Both the position numbers and the translations under genes were made by a program. A stretch of 64,000 nucleotides of DNA from JBOZRQ01 sp050789255 (GTDB lineage Bacteria > Bacillota > Sulfobacillia > Symbiobacteriales > Symbiobacteriaceae), in the NCBI GenBank assembly GCA_050789255.1, contig JBOZRQ010000059.1, positions 22,219 to 86,218 of the forward strand. Direction: 5' to 3'. The notes beneath the pieces were generated by a model, which was given only the letters and a program-made list of their open reading frames with translations, was not told the DNA's origin and did not search any database. This document shows positions 8,529-17,483 of the stretch, piece after piece. Within the stretch, counting starts at the first letter, position 1. Each line of letters begins with the position of its first letter.

Positions 8529-9026
8529 GTGGACGCCGTCATGCAGCAGGAAGCCATGCTGGTTGCGATCGTGTCCCTGGTCCTAACCTTCATTACCGTA
8601 GTAGTTCTCATCGTACTGCTGGTGCGGCAGGCGAAACTGCTCAGGCGTTACAAGCTACTTCTCAACGGCAACTCCGAACAGAACGTCGAAGGTCTTTTGC
8701 TCTCCCAGGGGGCTGAAATCGACCGGCTCGGAGCTGAAGCAGTTGCCCTGGCGAATCGTGTGGCCATACTGGAGCGGGAAGCAAAAGGACACCTCCAGAA
8801 GACGGCCACCATTCGATTCAACGCATTTCCCGACACGGGCAGTGACCTGAGCTTCGCCATCGCTCTGCTGGACGGGTCCGACAATGGTGTGGTGCTCTCC
8901 AGTCTCTACGGTCGGTCCGAGTCCCGGGTATATGCCAAGCCAATCGCAGCCGGCAAGTCCACGTACGCACTATCAGACGAGGAGAAGGAAGCCCTGGCCA
9001 AGGCCACTGGTCAGCCGAAACCCTAA
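8529..9026 (+). CDS. DUF4446 family membrane-anchored protein
   Basis: A 165-residue protein with one N-terminal membrane helix (about residues 9-32), a short coiled region, and a C-terminal domain. The latter has the DUF4446 pattern: RFNAFPDTGSDLSFAIALLD, NGVVLSSLYGR and ESRVYAKPI. Function is unknown; in many Bacillota it sits beside parB, as here. AAGGAGG precedes the GTG start. The gene ends at a strong terminator. Confidence 0.85.
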   Translation: MDAVMQQEAMLVAIVSLVLTFITVVVLIVLLVRQAKLLRRYKLLLNGNSEQNVEGLLLSQGAEIDRLGAEAVALANRVAILEREAKGHLQKTATIRFNAFPDTGSDLSFAIALLDGSDNGVVLSSLYGRSESRVYAKPIAAGKSTYALSDEEKEALAKATGQPKP

Positions 9027-9039
9027 AGCTATCAACGAC

Positions 9040-9083
9040 AAGAAGACCAGCCAGGGGCGCTCACCCCGTGCTGGTCTTCTTTG
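9040..9083 (+). terminator. intrinsic terminator after the DUF4446 gene
   Basis: AAGAAGACCAGC at 9040-9051 pairs with GCTGGTCTTCTT at 9070-9081. The downstream arm itself is T-rich. A smaller GGGG/CCCC stem lies inside. Confidence 0.85.
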
Positions 9084-9188
9084 CTTCCACCGATACTGGC
9101 TCTGGTGACCTGCGGGCCGTAGGACAACCTCTGAAGGGAATCGCAGGGCGCAGGGAGAATAGACCCCAAGCGGCCAAGCCTCGGAGCC

Positions 9189-9815
9189 CTACTGGCCAGG
9201 TCCCGTGGTGCAGGCCGCCATTCTGGCCTCATTCAGTGCACCTAGTCCACGGCTGACTCCGTCGGCCAGCACCTTGGCCATTCGTACGACCAGGCTGAGA
9301 CGAGTGTTTTGAAGAACAAAGTATTCCATGAACCCGCCCACGTTGACGACGCCGGTGACATACACCTTTCCGACCGCGGGCAACGCCTTGTTCACTCCGG
9401 CGCCCGGCTTCAGGCTACCCCGCCCCACCGTAAGCATGCCAACGGACTCCATTCGCCCCAAGCAGGCGTCCACAGCGATGACTAGTGGATTGGTGTAGGT
9501 CGAGTCAAGCCATTCCAAGGTGCTAGCGAGATTACTGGCGTGAACGGGGTTGTCCAATGTACCGAGAACCGGAAACCTGGAACCGATGCTCTCACTCACA
9601 TAGGTCCCCACGAGTGGGCCGAGCGCGTCTCCGATGGACCGGTCCGAGCCGATACAAACCAACACCAACTCGTCAGCCATGGCAAGGTGCTGAAGACCGA
9701 ACTGGTACAGGCCTTCCGCCAGTACCGCACCCGCCTGAGGGGAGTCCATATGGACCCGCTCTTCTAGAGCAGAAGCCCATGCCTTGGGGAACAGCCCCCG
9801 CACACCCTGATTCAA
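9189..9815 (-). CDS. yyaC: YyaC-like spore protein (DUF1256)
   Basis: A 208-residue protein of the YyaC family, related in fold to germination protease GPR and found in spore formers. Visible motifs are CIGSDRSIGDALGPLVG, GTLDNPVHA, VIAVDACLG, and GVNKALPAVGKVYVTGVVN. The GTG at 9845 is possible, but AGGGGGAGAGG stands just before the TTG at 9815, and that start gives about the B. subtilis YyaC length. In Bacillus the gene also follows parB. The molecular role is not established. It runs opposite to its neighbours. Confidence 0.88.
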   Translation of the reverse strand: MNQGVRGLFPKAWASALEERVHMDSPQAGAVLAEGLYQFGLQHLAMADELVLVCIGSDRSIGDALGPLVGTYVSESIGSRFPVLGTLDNPVHASNLASTLEWLDSTYTNPLVIAVDACLGRMESVGMLTVGRGSLKPGAGVNKALPAVGKVYVTGVVNVGGFMEYFVLQNTRLSLVVRMAKVLADGVSRGLGALNEARMAACTTGPGQ

Positions 9816-9916
9816 TGAGCCTCTCCCCCTGATACACCAACCCACTATATAGGGAAGTATATGGCGAAGCGGGGAAAGGTATGTACGAGCTTCATAGAAA
9901 CAAAGGGGGATCCACC

Positions 9917-10459
9917 GTGGACCGTGAACAACTGGACGCCTTGTTGAAAGAAGCGGATGACCTTTACGCGCAAGGCAACCTGAACACAGCCCTCGATGCC
10001 TACCAAGACGTTCTCTCGATCGATTCCTCCTGTGCGTGGGCTTACAGCCGTATTGGGGCGATTCGCGCCCAGCAGGGCGATACAGACGGCGCAGAGGAAG
10101 CGCTGAAGAAAGCTATCGAATTGGATCCGACGCTGCCGCAGGCACACAGCAACCTCGGCAACATCTACTACGCACGCGGTGAGTATGAAGTCGCTCTAGC
10201 CAAGTACAAAGAGGCGGTAGCCCTCAGCCCCAACACCCCGGTGTTTCATGAAAACCTGCACGCCGCGTACAAGAAATTAGGAAAAGTTACAGATGCTGTC
10301 TCCGCACTCAAGCAGGCTCATCGTCTGGAACGTGAGGTAACTAAGACCGAAGCTAAAGCCAAATTCGCCGGGATGAAGCAGGCCGCCAAAGGTAGGTTTG
10401 GCTGCCTGGGCATTTTGGCGTTACTGGTCTTGGTGGGCGGGACGCTTTGGGTCCTTTGA
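9917..10459 (+). CDS. TPR-repeat protein with C-terminal membrane anchor
   Basis: A 180-residue protein with about three tetratricopeptide repeats: ALDAYQDVLSIDSSCAWAYS, then AEEALKKAIELDPTLPQAHS, then ALAKYKEAVALSPNTPVFHE. A single hydrophobic helix (CLGILALLVLVGGTLWVL) ends the chain, suggesting a tail-anchored protein with the repeats in the cytoplasm. AAAGGGGG precedes GTG 9917; an ATG at 9881 would add 12 residues. TPRs mediate protein contacts; the partner is unknown. It is divergent from yyaC. Confidence 0.75.
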   Translation: MDREQLDALLKEADDLYAQGNLNTALDAYQDVLSIDSSCAWAYSRIGAIRAQQGDTDGAEEALKKAIELDPTLPQAHSNLGNIYYARGEYEVALAKYKEAVALSPNTPVFHENLHAAYKKLGKVTDAVSALKQAHRLEREVTKTEAKAKFAGMKQAAKGRFGCLGILALLVLVGGTLWVL

Positions 10460-10512
10460 CAACCGCAATTTAAGAAACCACACCACCGTTATCAAATAAA
10501 TCCATCTTGTTT

Positions 10513-10525
10513 CGACAGTGTGTCG
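10513..10525. repeat. small inverted repeat upstream of livK
   Basis: CGACA, GTG, TGTCG forms a short palindrome 22 bases before the candidate sigma-H -35 box of livK. It could be an operator; nothing else supports this. Confidence 0.3.
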
Positions 10526-10546
10526 CATCAAAATAGTAGGTTAGCA

Positions 10547-10573
10547 GAAGGAATACCGAAAGGTTCGGCGAAT
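10547..10573 (+). promoter_or_regulatory. candidate sigma-H promoter of livK
   Basis: GAAGGAATA at 10547-10555 matches RNAGGAWWW at every position. GGCGAAT at 10567-10573 matches RNNGAAT fully, with an 11-base spacer. It lies 93 bases upstream of the livK start. A CCGAA/TTCGG hairpin (10639-10652) ends at the GGGGGTG ribosome binding site. Confidence 0.6.
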
Positions 10574-10666
10574 GTAACTTCCCAATCTTTACTGCCCGTC
10601 GCAAAGCAGATAGAGACAAGACGGGGGTAGGGGAGTGTCCGAATACTTTCGGGGGTGAACATCAGG

Positions 10667-11863
10667 ATGAAAAAGGCCCTGGCATTGCTTGTGTCGTTCT
10701 CGCTCCTGGTCCTGGCTGGTTGCAGTGGAAGCAGCGGCGGCGGTGGCACCAGTCCCGGTGCTGGCGGCGGCGGTGGCAGCACGACCAAGGTGAAGGTGGC
10801 GACCATCAGCCCGCTCTCTGGTGGCCAGGCTGACCTGGGTACCAACATCAAGAACGGTGCTGACATGGCCATTGCCGAGTATGCCGAAAAGCTCAAGGCC
10901 GCTGGTGTTGAGGTCAGCTTTGAGCCCAAGGACGACAAGGCGGATCCCACCACTGGCTCCCAGATCGCCGAGCAGGTTCTGAACGACAAGACCATCGTTG
11001 GCGTGGTCGGTACGCTGAACTCCGGCGTCGCCAAGGGCGTCGCCCCGGTTCTTCTCCGTGACAACGTCGTCATGATCTCCCCGGCGAACACCGGCGTCAG
11101 CCTGACCGAGTCCAACTGGAAGAACTTCACCCGTATCGTTTTCCGTGACGACAGCCAGGGCCCCGCGGCTGCCCGTTACGTTGTGAAGACGCTGGGCGCC
11201 AAGAACGTAGCGGTGCTGCATGACAAGACCGAATACGGTCAGGGTCTGGCCGAGGAGTTCGTCAAGGAAGCCGCCAAGCAGGGCGCCAAGGTGACCAACG
11301 GCGCCGGCAAGGGCGAGGGCCTCGATCCGAAGGCCAGCGACTTCTCCGCTCTGGTGACTACGGTCCTCACCGGCAATCCTGACGTCGTCTTCTACGGCGG
11401 CATCTACGACACCGCCGCTCCGCTCTTCAAGCAGTTCCGCGATAAGGGCTACAAGGGCAAGTTCATGGGCGGCGACGGCTTCGACAGCTCGAAGCTGATC
11501 GAGCTGGGTGGTGACGCCGTGAAGGACACCTACTTCACCTCCATCGACGCCGACTACAAGTCTGGCGACGGCAAGAAGTTCTTCGACAACTACAAGGCGA
11601 AGTACGGTGCTAACCCGGCCGCCTACGCCGCTTACGGCTACGACGCCATGCGGGTTCTGCTGGAGGGCATCATCGCTGCTGCCAAGAACGGCAAGGCCGC
11701 TTCCCGGGCCGACGTGCTGGCTGCGGTGAAGGCTACCAAGGGCTTCACGGGCATCGGCGGCAAGGTCTCCTTCGACGCCAAGGGTGACAACCCCGAGTCC
11801 AACGTCTACGTCTTCAAGGTTTCGGGCAAGGCCTTCGAGGGTGTTGGCCCGGCGCCGAGGTAA
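10667..11863 (+). CDS. livK: branched-chain amino acid ABC transporter, substrate-binding lipoprotein
   Basis: Extracellular lipoprotein of 398 residues. A signal peptide ends in the lipobox LAGC, so Cys19 would be lipidated. A Gly/Ser-rich linker leads into a periplasmic-binding-protein type I fold (VKVATISPLSGGQADLG, then DDKADPTTG). It should bind leucine, isoleucine, valine or related ligands and deliver them to LivHM. ATG 10667 is preferred because GGGGGTG stands nine bases before it; GTG 10655 is possible. Codons are strongly biased (AAG, GGC, GAC, TTC), which fits high expression. Confidence 0.93.
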   Translation: MKKALALLVSFSLLVLAGCSGSSGGGGTSPGAGGGGGSTTKVKVATISPLSGGQADLGTNIKNGADMAIAEYAEKLKAAGVEVSFEPKDDKADPTTGSQIAEQVLNDKTIVGVVGTLNSGVAKGVAPVLLRDNVVMISPANTGVSLTESNWKNFTRIVFRDDSQGPAAARYVVKTLGAKNVAVLHDKTEYGQGLAEEFVKEAAKQGAKVTNGAGKGEGLDPKASDFSALVTTVLTGNPDVVFYGGIYDTAAPLFKQFRDKGYKGKFMGGDGFDSSKLIELGGDAVKDTYFTSIDADYKSGDGKKFFDNYKAKYGANPAAYAAYGYDAMRVLLEGIIAAAKNGKAASRADVLAAVKATKGFTGIGGKVSFDAKGDNPESNVYVFKVSGKAFEGVGPAPR

Positions 11864-11880
11864 GTCTAGTCGGGTAGGGG

Positions 11881-11909
11881 AGGGGGCGGGCACGGTCCGC
11901 CCCCTTCTT
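11881..11909 (+). terminator. terminator or attenuator between livK and livH
   Basis: GGGGGCGG at 11882-11889 pairs with CCGCCCCC at 11897-11904, followed by TTCTT. Located after livK, it would let livK be made in excess over the membrane and ATPase subunits. Confidence 0.75.
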
Positions 11910-11952
11910 ATATGTAGAGAAGCTACATTCATAGAGGAAGTGAGGTCCGCCC

Positions 11953-12924
11953 ATGGACATTGGGTTGAACATGCTACCTCAGATCCTACTCGACGGCTTG
12001 ATTGTTGGCTTTTTGTACGCCGTTGTGGCCCTGGGGTACACCATGGTTTATGGTGTCCTTGAGTTCATTAACTTCGCCCATAGCGAGATATTCATGGTTG
12101 GCGCCTTTCTGGGTGCCGAAGTGCTGCTCTTGATCCAAAAGCTCGGCCTGTTGGGCAGCATGCCCGAATGGGTCTCTCTCCTGCTCGGTCTGGTGATCGC
12201 CATGGCCGGTTCGGGTCTCCTGGGGGTAACGGTGGAGAGGGTGGCCTACCGGCCTCTACGCGGGGCCCCGAAACTTGTGTCGCTGATCACGGCCATCGGA
12301 GTCAGCTTCTTCTTGCAGGATGCTGTCAGAATGGTCTGGAGTGTCGCCCGCAATAACTGGCAGCTCGGTGTTCCTGCCATTTACAAGGGCAGCTCCACGA
12401 CGACCATCGGTTCTGTCCAGATGTCGGTTCCCTATACGGCGATCATCATCATGGTTGTAGCTGTACTCATGATGCTCGCCCTTACAACCTTCGTGAACAA
12501 GTCCAAGACGGGCAAGGCCATGCGTGCGGTCGCGCAGGACCGTACCACGGCAGCCCTCATGGGGATTAACGTCAACAAGATCATCAGCACCACCTTCCTT
12601 GTCGGTGGTGCCCTCGGTGGTGCGGCCGGTGCCCTGTTCGCCGTCCGGTACACCAACATTAACCCATACATTGGGTTCGTGCTTGGGATCAAGGCGTTCA
12701 CGGCGGCAGTCTTCGGCGGCATTGGCAACCTGTCCGGCGCTATGTTGGGTGGTATTGTCCTGGGGGTTGTGGAGTCCCTGTGTGCCGGCTACCTGGGCAT
12801 TCTGACGGGCGGCGCCCTGAATGGCTCTGAGTACAAGGACATCTTCGCATTCATGCTCCTGATCATCATTCTGATCTTCAAGCCGGCCGGCCTACTTGGC
12901 AGAGCCGCCAGCGAGAAGGTATAA
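11953..12924 (+). CDS. livH: branched-chain amino acid ABC transporter permease LivH
   Basis: Polytopic membrane protein of 323 residues with about eight hydrophobic segments. Family motifs are LDGLIVGFLYAVVALGYTM, GVLEFINFAHSEIFMVGAF and the cytoplasmic EAA-like loop GKAMRAVAQDRTTAALMGIN. It forms the channel with LivM. The ATG at 11953 lies 89 bases after livK and 14 bases separate its stop from livM. Confidence 0.94.
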   Translation: MDIGLNMLPQILLDGLIVGFLYAVVALGYTMVYGVLEFINFAHSEIFMVGAFLGAEVLLLIQKLGLLGSMPEWVSLLLGLVIAMAGSGLLGVTVERVAYRPLRGAPKLVSLITAIGVSFFLQDAVRMVWSVARNNWQLGVPAIYKGSSTTTIGSVQMSVPYTAIIIMVVAVLMMLALTTFVNKSKTGKAMRAVAQDRTTAALMGINVNKIISTTFLVGGALGGAAGALFAVRYTNINPYIGFVLGIKAFTAAVFGGIGNLSGAMLGGIVLGVVESLCAGYLGILTGGALNGSEYKDIFAFMLLIIILIFKPAGLLGRAASEKV

Positions 12925-12938
12925 GGAGGCGGTCCGAC

Positions 12939-14195
12939 GTGAAGCAAGCACTTCGAGGGCTCGGCCGCCGGATCTGGGCGCCCTTCGCCAATCCGAAGAC
13001 GGCGAATCCCACCGTAATCGTGGTCGCCCTGTTAGCCTCAGCCCTCCAACTGGCCTTTCCCCTGCGCATGTCCATCTTTGAGTTGGCGCTCCTTGCAACC
13101 ATAGCCATCTACTTCTCTGCGGCGAACAAATGGCTGCGGATCGGAGGCGGAGCGCTGATCGTGCTGGCCGTTTGGCCGATCGCCGGCCTGGATAACACGG
13201 CGCTCACCTTCCTGATGATCCAGGTCTTCATTAACATCGCACTGGCGCTGGGACTGAACCTGGTGGTGGGCTTCGCTGGCCTGCTGGACCTTGGTTACGT
13301 GGCCTTCTTCGCCGGAGGGGCGTATGTGTACGCCATTTTCGGATCGAGACAGGCAGGCCGGTTCATGGAGGGGGACTTCCCCTTGGGCGCCTGGTGGTTC
13401 TGGGCTGCGATTCCAGTCTGCATAGCCGTAGCGGCCGCGCTGGGCATTGCCCTGGGCCTCCCAGTGCTCCGGCTGCGCGGTGACTACCTGGCGATTGTCA
13501 CCCTTGGGTTCGGCGAGATCATCAACGTGCTGGCCAAGAACCTGGACACGCCTGTCAATATCACCAACGGCGCCAAGGGGATCTCAGGCATCGCTTACCC
13601 GAAGCTGTTCGGCCTTGAGCTCAACAACAACACATCCTTTTACTTCCTGGGCCTGGTGATCGTGTTGATCACCACCCTGGTGGTGTTCCGGCTCGAACGG
13701 AGCCGCATTGGGCGGGCGTGGGCAGCCATGCGTGAAGACGATATTGCTGCCCGTGCCATGGGTGTCCCCCTCATCAAAATGAAGCTGCTGGCCTTTGCGA
13801 CTGGCGCCTCCTTCGCCGGTGCCATGGGCATGCTCTACGCCGTCAAGCAGCAGTTCATCAACCCCGATTCCTTTACGCTGATGCAGTCGGTTGAGATTCT
13901 GGCCATGGTGATCCTTGGCGGCCTGGGGTCGATCCGGGGCACCATTATCGGCGCTGTGGGTCTCACGGTGGTAAAGCTGCAAGTCCTGAACGACTTCGGC
14001 GACGTGATGGGCAGGCTCAAGTTGCCCCCCGCCCTGAATCTGGTGCAGTACCAGCCGCTCATCTTCGGCCTGGTGCTGATCCTCATGATGATCTACCGGC
14101 AGGAGGGCCTGGTCCCCGCTCAGCGGCCTGTGGAAGACCTCGAAAAGCTTGGGGAGAAGCCCGCAGCGAAACCAGGCGCCAGCATCGCCGGATAG
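12939..14195 (+). CDS. livM: branched-chain amino acid ABC transporter permease LivM
   Basis: Second permease subunit, 418 residues, with about ten hydrophobic segments. The LivM signature GLNLVVGFAGLLDLGYVAFF lies near residues 104-123, LRLRGDYLAIVTLGFGEII near 176, and the ATPase-contact loop GRAWAAMREDDIAARAMG near 257. AAGGAGG precedes GTG 12939. The C-terminal tail (about 40 residues, rich in Lys/Glu/Pro) is cytoplasmic. Confidence 0.94.
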   Translation: MKQALRGLGRRIWAPFANPKTANPTVIVVALLASALQLAFPLRMSIFELALLATIAIYFSAANKWLRIGGGALIVLAVWPIAGLDNTALTFLMIQVFINIALALGLNLVVGFAGLLDLGYVAFFAGGAYVYAIFGSRQAGRFMEGDFPLGAWWFWAAIPVCIAVAAALGIALGLPVLRLRGDYLAIVTLGFGEIINVLAKNLDTPVNITNGAKGISGIAYPKLFGLELNNNTSFYFLGLVIVLITTLVVFRLERSRIGRAWAAMREDDIAARAMGVPLIKMKLLAFATGASFAGAMGMLYAVKQQFINPDSFTLMQSVEILAMVILGGLGSIRGTIIGAVGLTVVKLQVLNDFGDVMGRLKLPPALNLVQYQPLIFGLVLILMMIYRQEGLVPAQRPVEDLEKLGEKPAAKPGASIAG

Positions 14196-14214
14196 GCACA
14201 GAGGAGGGGAAAGG

Positions 14215-14985
14215 ATGGCTCTGCTCCAAGCCGAAAAGATCACCAAGCGTTTTGGCGGCCTGGTGGCCGTGAACGAGGTTGACTTCTCCATCGAAAAGGG
14301 CGAAATCGCCTCCATCATCGGACCCAACGGTGCCGGCAAGACCACGTTCTTCAACATCATCACCGGTATGTACAAACCCGACGGCGGCCGCCTGCTCTTC
14401 GACGGACAGGACATCACGGGCAAGGACCCCGACCAGATCGCACCGATTGGCATTGCCCGCACCTTTCAAAACATCAGGCTGTTCCAGAACCTGACGGCTC
14501 TGGAGAACATCATGGTCGGCATGCACACCCGGCTGAAGTCTGGGCTCTTCGACGGCATGCTGTGGTCTCCGCGCCATAAGCACGAGGAGCGGGAGGCGAA
14601 GCGTGAAGCGATGGGCCTCCTCGACTACGTGGGCCTTCGGACAGTGGCCAACGACCTGGCGAAGAACCTGCCCTACGGCGCACAGCGGCGGTTGGAGCTG
14701 GCCCGTGCGATGGCGTGCCACCCCAAGCTGTTGCTGCTCGATGAGCCGAAGGCTGGCATGAATCCCAAGGAGACCAGCGAGATGATGGATCTGATCCGCC
14801 GCCTGCGGGACGAGCGGGCGATCACCATCTTGCTGATCGAGCACGACATGAAGATGGTCATGCAGATCTCGGACCGAATCACGGTGCTAGACTACGGGGC
14901 CAAGATTGCACATGGGACGCCGGAAGAGGTCCGGCACAACCCGCGGGTGATTGAGGCATACCTGGGACGGGGGGCTGCATCCTGA
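14215..14985 (+). CDS. livG: branched-chain amino acid ABC transporter ATPase LivG
   Basis: Cytoplasmic ATPase of 256 residues. Walker A is GPNGAGKTT (residues 36-44). The ABC signature has the LivG-type form LPYGAQRRLELARAM rather than LSGGQ. Walker B is LLLLDEP, followed by KAGMNPKE and the H-loop IEHDM. GAGGGGAAAGG immediately precedes ATG 14215; the 22-residue upstream extension overlaps livM and is rejected. Its stop overlaps the livF start (TGATG). Confidence 0.94.
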   Translation: MALLQAEKITKRFGGLVAVNEVDFSIEKGEIASIIGPNGAGKTTFFNIITGMYKPDGGRLLFDGQDITGKDPDQIAPIGIARTFQNIRLFQNLTALENIMVGMHTRLKSGLFDGMLWSPRHKHEEREAKREAMGLLDYVGLRTVANDLAKNLPYGAQRRLELARAMACHPKLLLLDEPKAGMNPKETSEMMDLIRRLRDERAITILLIEHDMKMVMQISDRITVLDYGAKIAHGTPEEVRHNPRVIEAYLGRGAAS

Positions 14986-15695
14986 TGGCCCTGCTGCAAC
15001 TGCGGAACGTTCACACCTACTATGGTGCGATTCATGCTCTCAAGGGCGTCGACATGCACGTGAACCAGGGCGAGATCGTCACCCTGATCGGATCAAACGG
15101 CGCCGGCAAGTCGACCACCCTGAAGACCATCTCCGGCATTCTCGGGCCCAGGGAGGGCGAGGTTGCCTTCAACGGGCAGAAGATCAGCGGCCTGGAGGCC
15201 CACAAGATTACCGAGCTGGGCATCGCTCACGTACCGGAAGGACGGCGGATCTTCCCGCGGCTGACGGTGCAGGAGAACCTGGAGATGGGCGCCTTCACGA
15301 TGAACGACCAGGCTCGCATCAAGCAGAACCTGGAGCGGGTCTTCACCCTGTTCCCGCGGCTCAAGGAGCGGGTCAGCCAGCTGGGCGGCACCCTCTCGGG
15401 CGGGGAGCAGCAGATGCTGGCCATGGGGCGGGCGCTGATGATGGATCCTAAGCTGCTCATGCTCGACGAGCCCTCCATGGGCCTTGCCCCGATCCTGGTG
15501 GAGCAAATCTTCCAGACCGTCGTGGAGCTGAACAAGGCGGGGGTTACGATCCTGCTGGTGGAGCAAAACGCGCTGCAGGCGCTTACGATCGCCCACCGTG
15601 GCTATGTGATTCAGACAGGGACGATTGCCCTGCACGACGAAGCTAAGAATCTGCTGACCAACGAGGCCGTAAAAGAGGCCTACTTGGGCCACTAG
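14985..15695 (+). CDS. livF: branched-chain amino acid ABC transporter ATPase LivF
   Basis: Second ATPase of the transporter, 236 residues. Walker A GSNGAGKST is near residue 37, the signature is LSGGEQQMLAMGRALM, and Walker B is LLMLDEPSMGLAP, all LivF-typical. LVEQNA is the H-loop region with Gln/Asn in place of the usual His, as common in LivF. It overlaps livG by one base and is the last gene of livKHMGF. Confidence 0.94.
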   Translation: MALLQLRNVHTYYGAIHALKGVDMHVNQGEIVTLIGSNGAGKSTTLKTISGILGPREGEVAFNGQKISGLEAHKITELGIAHVPEGRRIFPRLTVQENLEMGAFTMNDQARIKQNLERVFTLFPRLKERVSQLGGTLSGGEQQMLAMGRALMMDPKLLMLDEPSMGLAPILVEQIFQTVVELNKAGVTILLVEQNALQALTIAHRGYVIQTGTIALHDEAKNLLTNEAVKEAYLGH

Positions 15696-15702
15696 TCCAG
15701 CA

Positions 15703-15728
15703 AGCGGGCCGGCATCAGCCGGCCCGCT
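15703..15728 (+). terminator. hairpin ending the liv operon
   Basis: AGCGGGCCGGC and GCCGGCCCGCT form a perfect 11-bp stem with a 4-base loop. No good T-run follows, so termination may be partial. Confidence 0.6.
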
Positions 15729-15756
15729 CTACTTCGCACGGAAGGGGGACGTCACC

Positions 15757-16611
15757 ATATCTCTGCCCTACCTGGTTATTCTCCTGGCGGTTCTCTCCGT
15801 GTCCGGCGCCTCCGTCCTGGTGAAGCTCTCGACGGCCGCCCCGTTGGTGATCGCCTTCTACCGTCTTGCCTTCTCCGTGGTGCTGCTTGGTGGACCGCTG
15901 CTGTGGCAAAAACCGGAGCGCCCTTCGCGTCGGGACATTGGACTGTCGCTGCTGAGCGGCGTGTTCCTGGCGGCGCACTTCGCCACCTGGTTCTTCAGCC
16001 TGACGCTGACCTCCATTGCCTCTTCGACGGTGCTGGTTAGCACGCACCCGTTCCTTGTCCTTGCCTATAACTATTTGGTGCGCGGCGAACGGACGACGCG
16101 GTCAGCCCTTGCTGGGGTACTGGTTGCAGTAGTTGGAGCTTCACTGATTGGCTGGGGCGACTTTGCGCTGGATGCCCGGTCCCTGCTCGGCGACCTGCTG
16201 GCCTTCCTCGGCGCCGTGACGGTAACGGGGTACTTCCTCATCGGACAGAATGTTCGGCAGCGGGTCGGCGCGGTGGTCTACTCCGCAACGGCGTACAGCT
16301 CGGCGACGGTTGTTCTCCTGGTGTTGGCCCTGCTTTGGGGGAGCCCGCTCCACGGCTTCGACTCCATCAACTGGTGGATCTTCACTGGCCTGGCGGTTTT
16401 TCCGACGATCTTCGGCCACACCCTGTTTAACTGGGCCCTCAAGTTTGTGCCTGCGTCCGTCATCTCCGTGAATATCCTGGCTGAGCCGATCGGCGCTTCC
16501 TTGTTGGCCTATGCGATCTGGCGTTCCCTGCCCAGCACGCCCAGTTTGATGGGCGCCGTGCTCCTGCTGGTAGGCGTGGCGCTCTTCCTCCGATATAATC
16601 GAACTACCTAA
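15757..16611 (+). CDS. EamA/DMT-superfamily permease, probable ATA start
   Basis: Membrane transporter of the drug/metabolite superfamily, with ten predicted helices and two EamA repeats (the first from SLPYLVILLAVLSVSG, the second from LGDLLAFLGAV). Substrate is unknown. The first ATG/GTG/TTG in frame is GTG 15799, inside the first helix. Reading back, the helix starts at an ATA codon at 15757, preceded by GAAGGGGG (15741-15748) at eight bases. No canonical in-frame start is found farther upstream. From ATA the product has 284 residues. Either a rare AUA start is used or one base is altered. Confidence 0.8.
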   Translation: MSLPYLVILLAVLSVSGASVLVKLSTAAPLVIAFYRLAFSVVLLGGPLLWQKPERPSRRDIGLSLLSGVFLAAHFATWFFSLTLTSIASSTVLVSTHPFLVLAYNYLVRGERTTRSALAGVLVAVVGASLIGWGDFALDARSLLGDLLAFLGAVTVTGYFLIGQNVRQRVGAVVYSATAYSSATVVLLVLALLWGSPLHGFDSINWWIFTGLAVFPTIFGHTLFNWALKFVPASVISVNILAEPIGASLLAYAIWRSLPSTPSLMGAVLLLVGVALFLRYNRTT

Positions 16612-16715
16612 ACCTTCGACCGTTAGAAAACGCATCTCATAAGCGAACATCTATCAACTAAGCGGGTGGAGGCGAACCCTCTCCGCTATACTGCATGCGC
16701 GAGGGGGGCACAAGA

Positions 16716-17462
16716 GTGGAGTGGTTGCAGCACCTCAGTGTCGTCGACTATATCATCCTCATAGCGTTAATCGTCGCCTTCGCGATCGGCTGGGCTCGAG
16801 GGCTCGTCGACATTCTGCTGGGCTTTATGGTATATCTGGTGACGGTGTTCGTGGCTGGTCGTTACACCAGCGACGTGGTTGCCTGGCTCAACCGGACCTG
16901 GGGTGCGGAAGCGCGGCTGGCTGGCGCCATCGAGCGTAAGATCAGCTTGCCAGCGGAGGCGTTCAAGGCGCCGACGGCATCGATCCCCTGGGATAAGGTG
17001 CTGGAGTGGCTGCGGGACGTGCCAATGCCGGAGGCATACAAGGCCACACTGGCCCAGCGGGTAGCCGAGTGGTCGGGATCGGCGGGCTCCCAGTCCGTTG
17101 CCAAGTATATCGTCCAGCAGATCGCCGGGGGCGTGTTGAGCGCACTGGTTTTTGTGGCGCTCTCCCTGGTGGTGGGCTGGCTCCTGGCCCTATTGGGCAG
17201 GCTGGTGAGTGACCAGATCAAAGAGATCCCGCTGGTTGGTATGGCGAACCGACTTCTCGGCGCCGGCGTACAGGGGCTTGAGGTGATCGTCAGCCTATCG
17301 ATCGTGGTGGCCCTGGTGGTGCCGGCCCTTTCGATGTACGGCATGAAGTCTGTAGGCGACTCGGTGGCACATTCGCAGTTGACGCCGCACCTGCTCACGG
17401 TTTATGACTGGATAAGGGGATTGCTGTTCGGAGGTGCGAATGGCACCTTCTTCGCCTCGTAG
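16716..17462 (+). CDS. CvpA family membrane protein
   Basis: A 248-residue protein with the CvpA layout. The N-terminal helices begin VVDYIILIALIVAFAIGWARG, a soluble segment runs to about residue 130, and two further helices follow (VLSALVFVALSLVVGWLLALLG and LEVIVSLSIVVALVVPAL). CvpA proteins are linked to envelope homeostasis and colicin V production; the mechanism is unclear. GAGGGGGG at 16701-16708 favours GTG 16716 over ATG 16695. A TATACT at 16687-16692 may be the -10 box. Confidence 0.8.
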   Translation: MEWLQHLSVVDYIILIALIVAFAIGWARGLVDILLGFMVYLVTVFVAGRYTSDVVAWLNRTWGAEARLAGAIERKISLPAEAFKAPTASIPWDKVLEWLRDVPMPEAYKATLAQRVAEWSGSAGSQSVAKYIVQQIAGGVLSALVFVALSLVVGWLLALLGRLVSDQIKEIPLVGMANRLLGAGVQGLEVIVSLSIVVALVVPALSMYGMKSVGDSVAHSQLTPHLLTVYDWIRGLLFGGANGTFFAS

Positions 17463-17483
17463 GCGGTGCAGGAGGGCTCTACT

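Noticed and set aside
10589..11932. Long open frame on the minus strand opposite livK
   Set aside because: It mirrors the codon bias of livK and shows no domain. The + strand has a lipobox and binding-protein fold.
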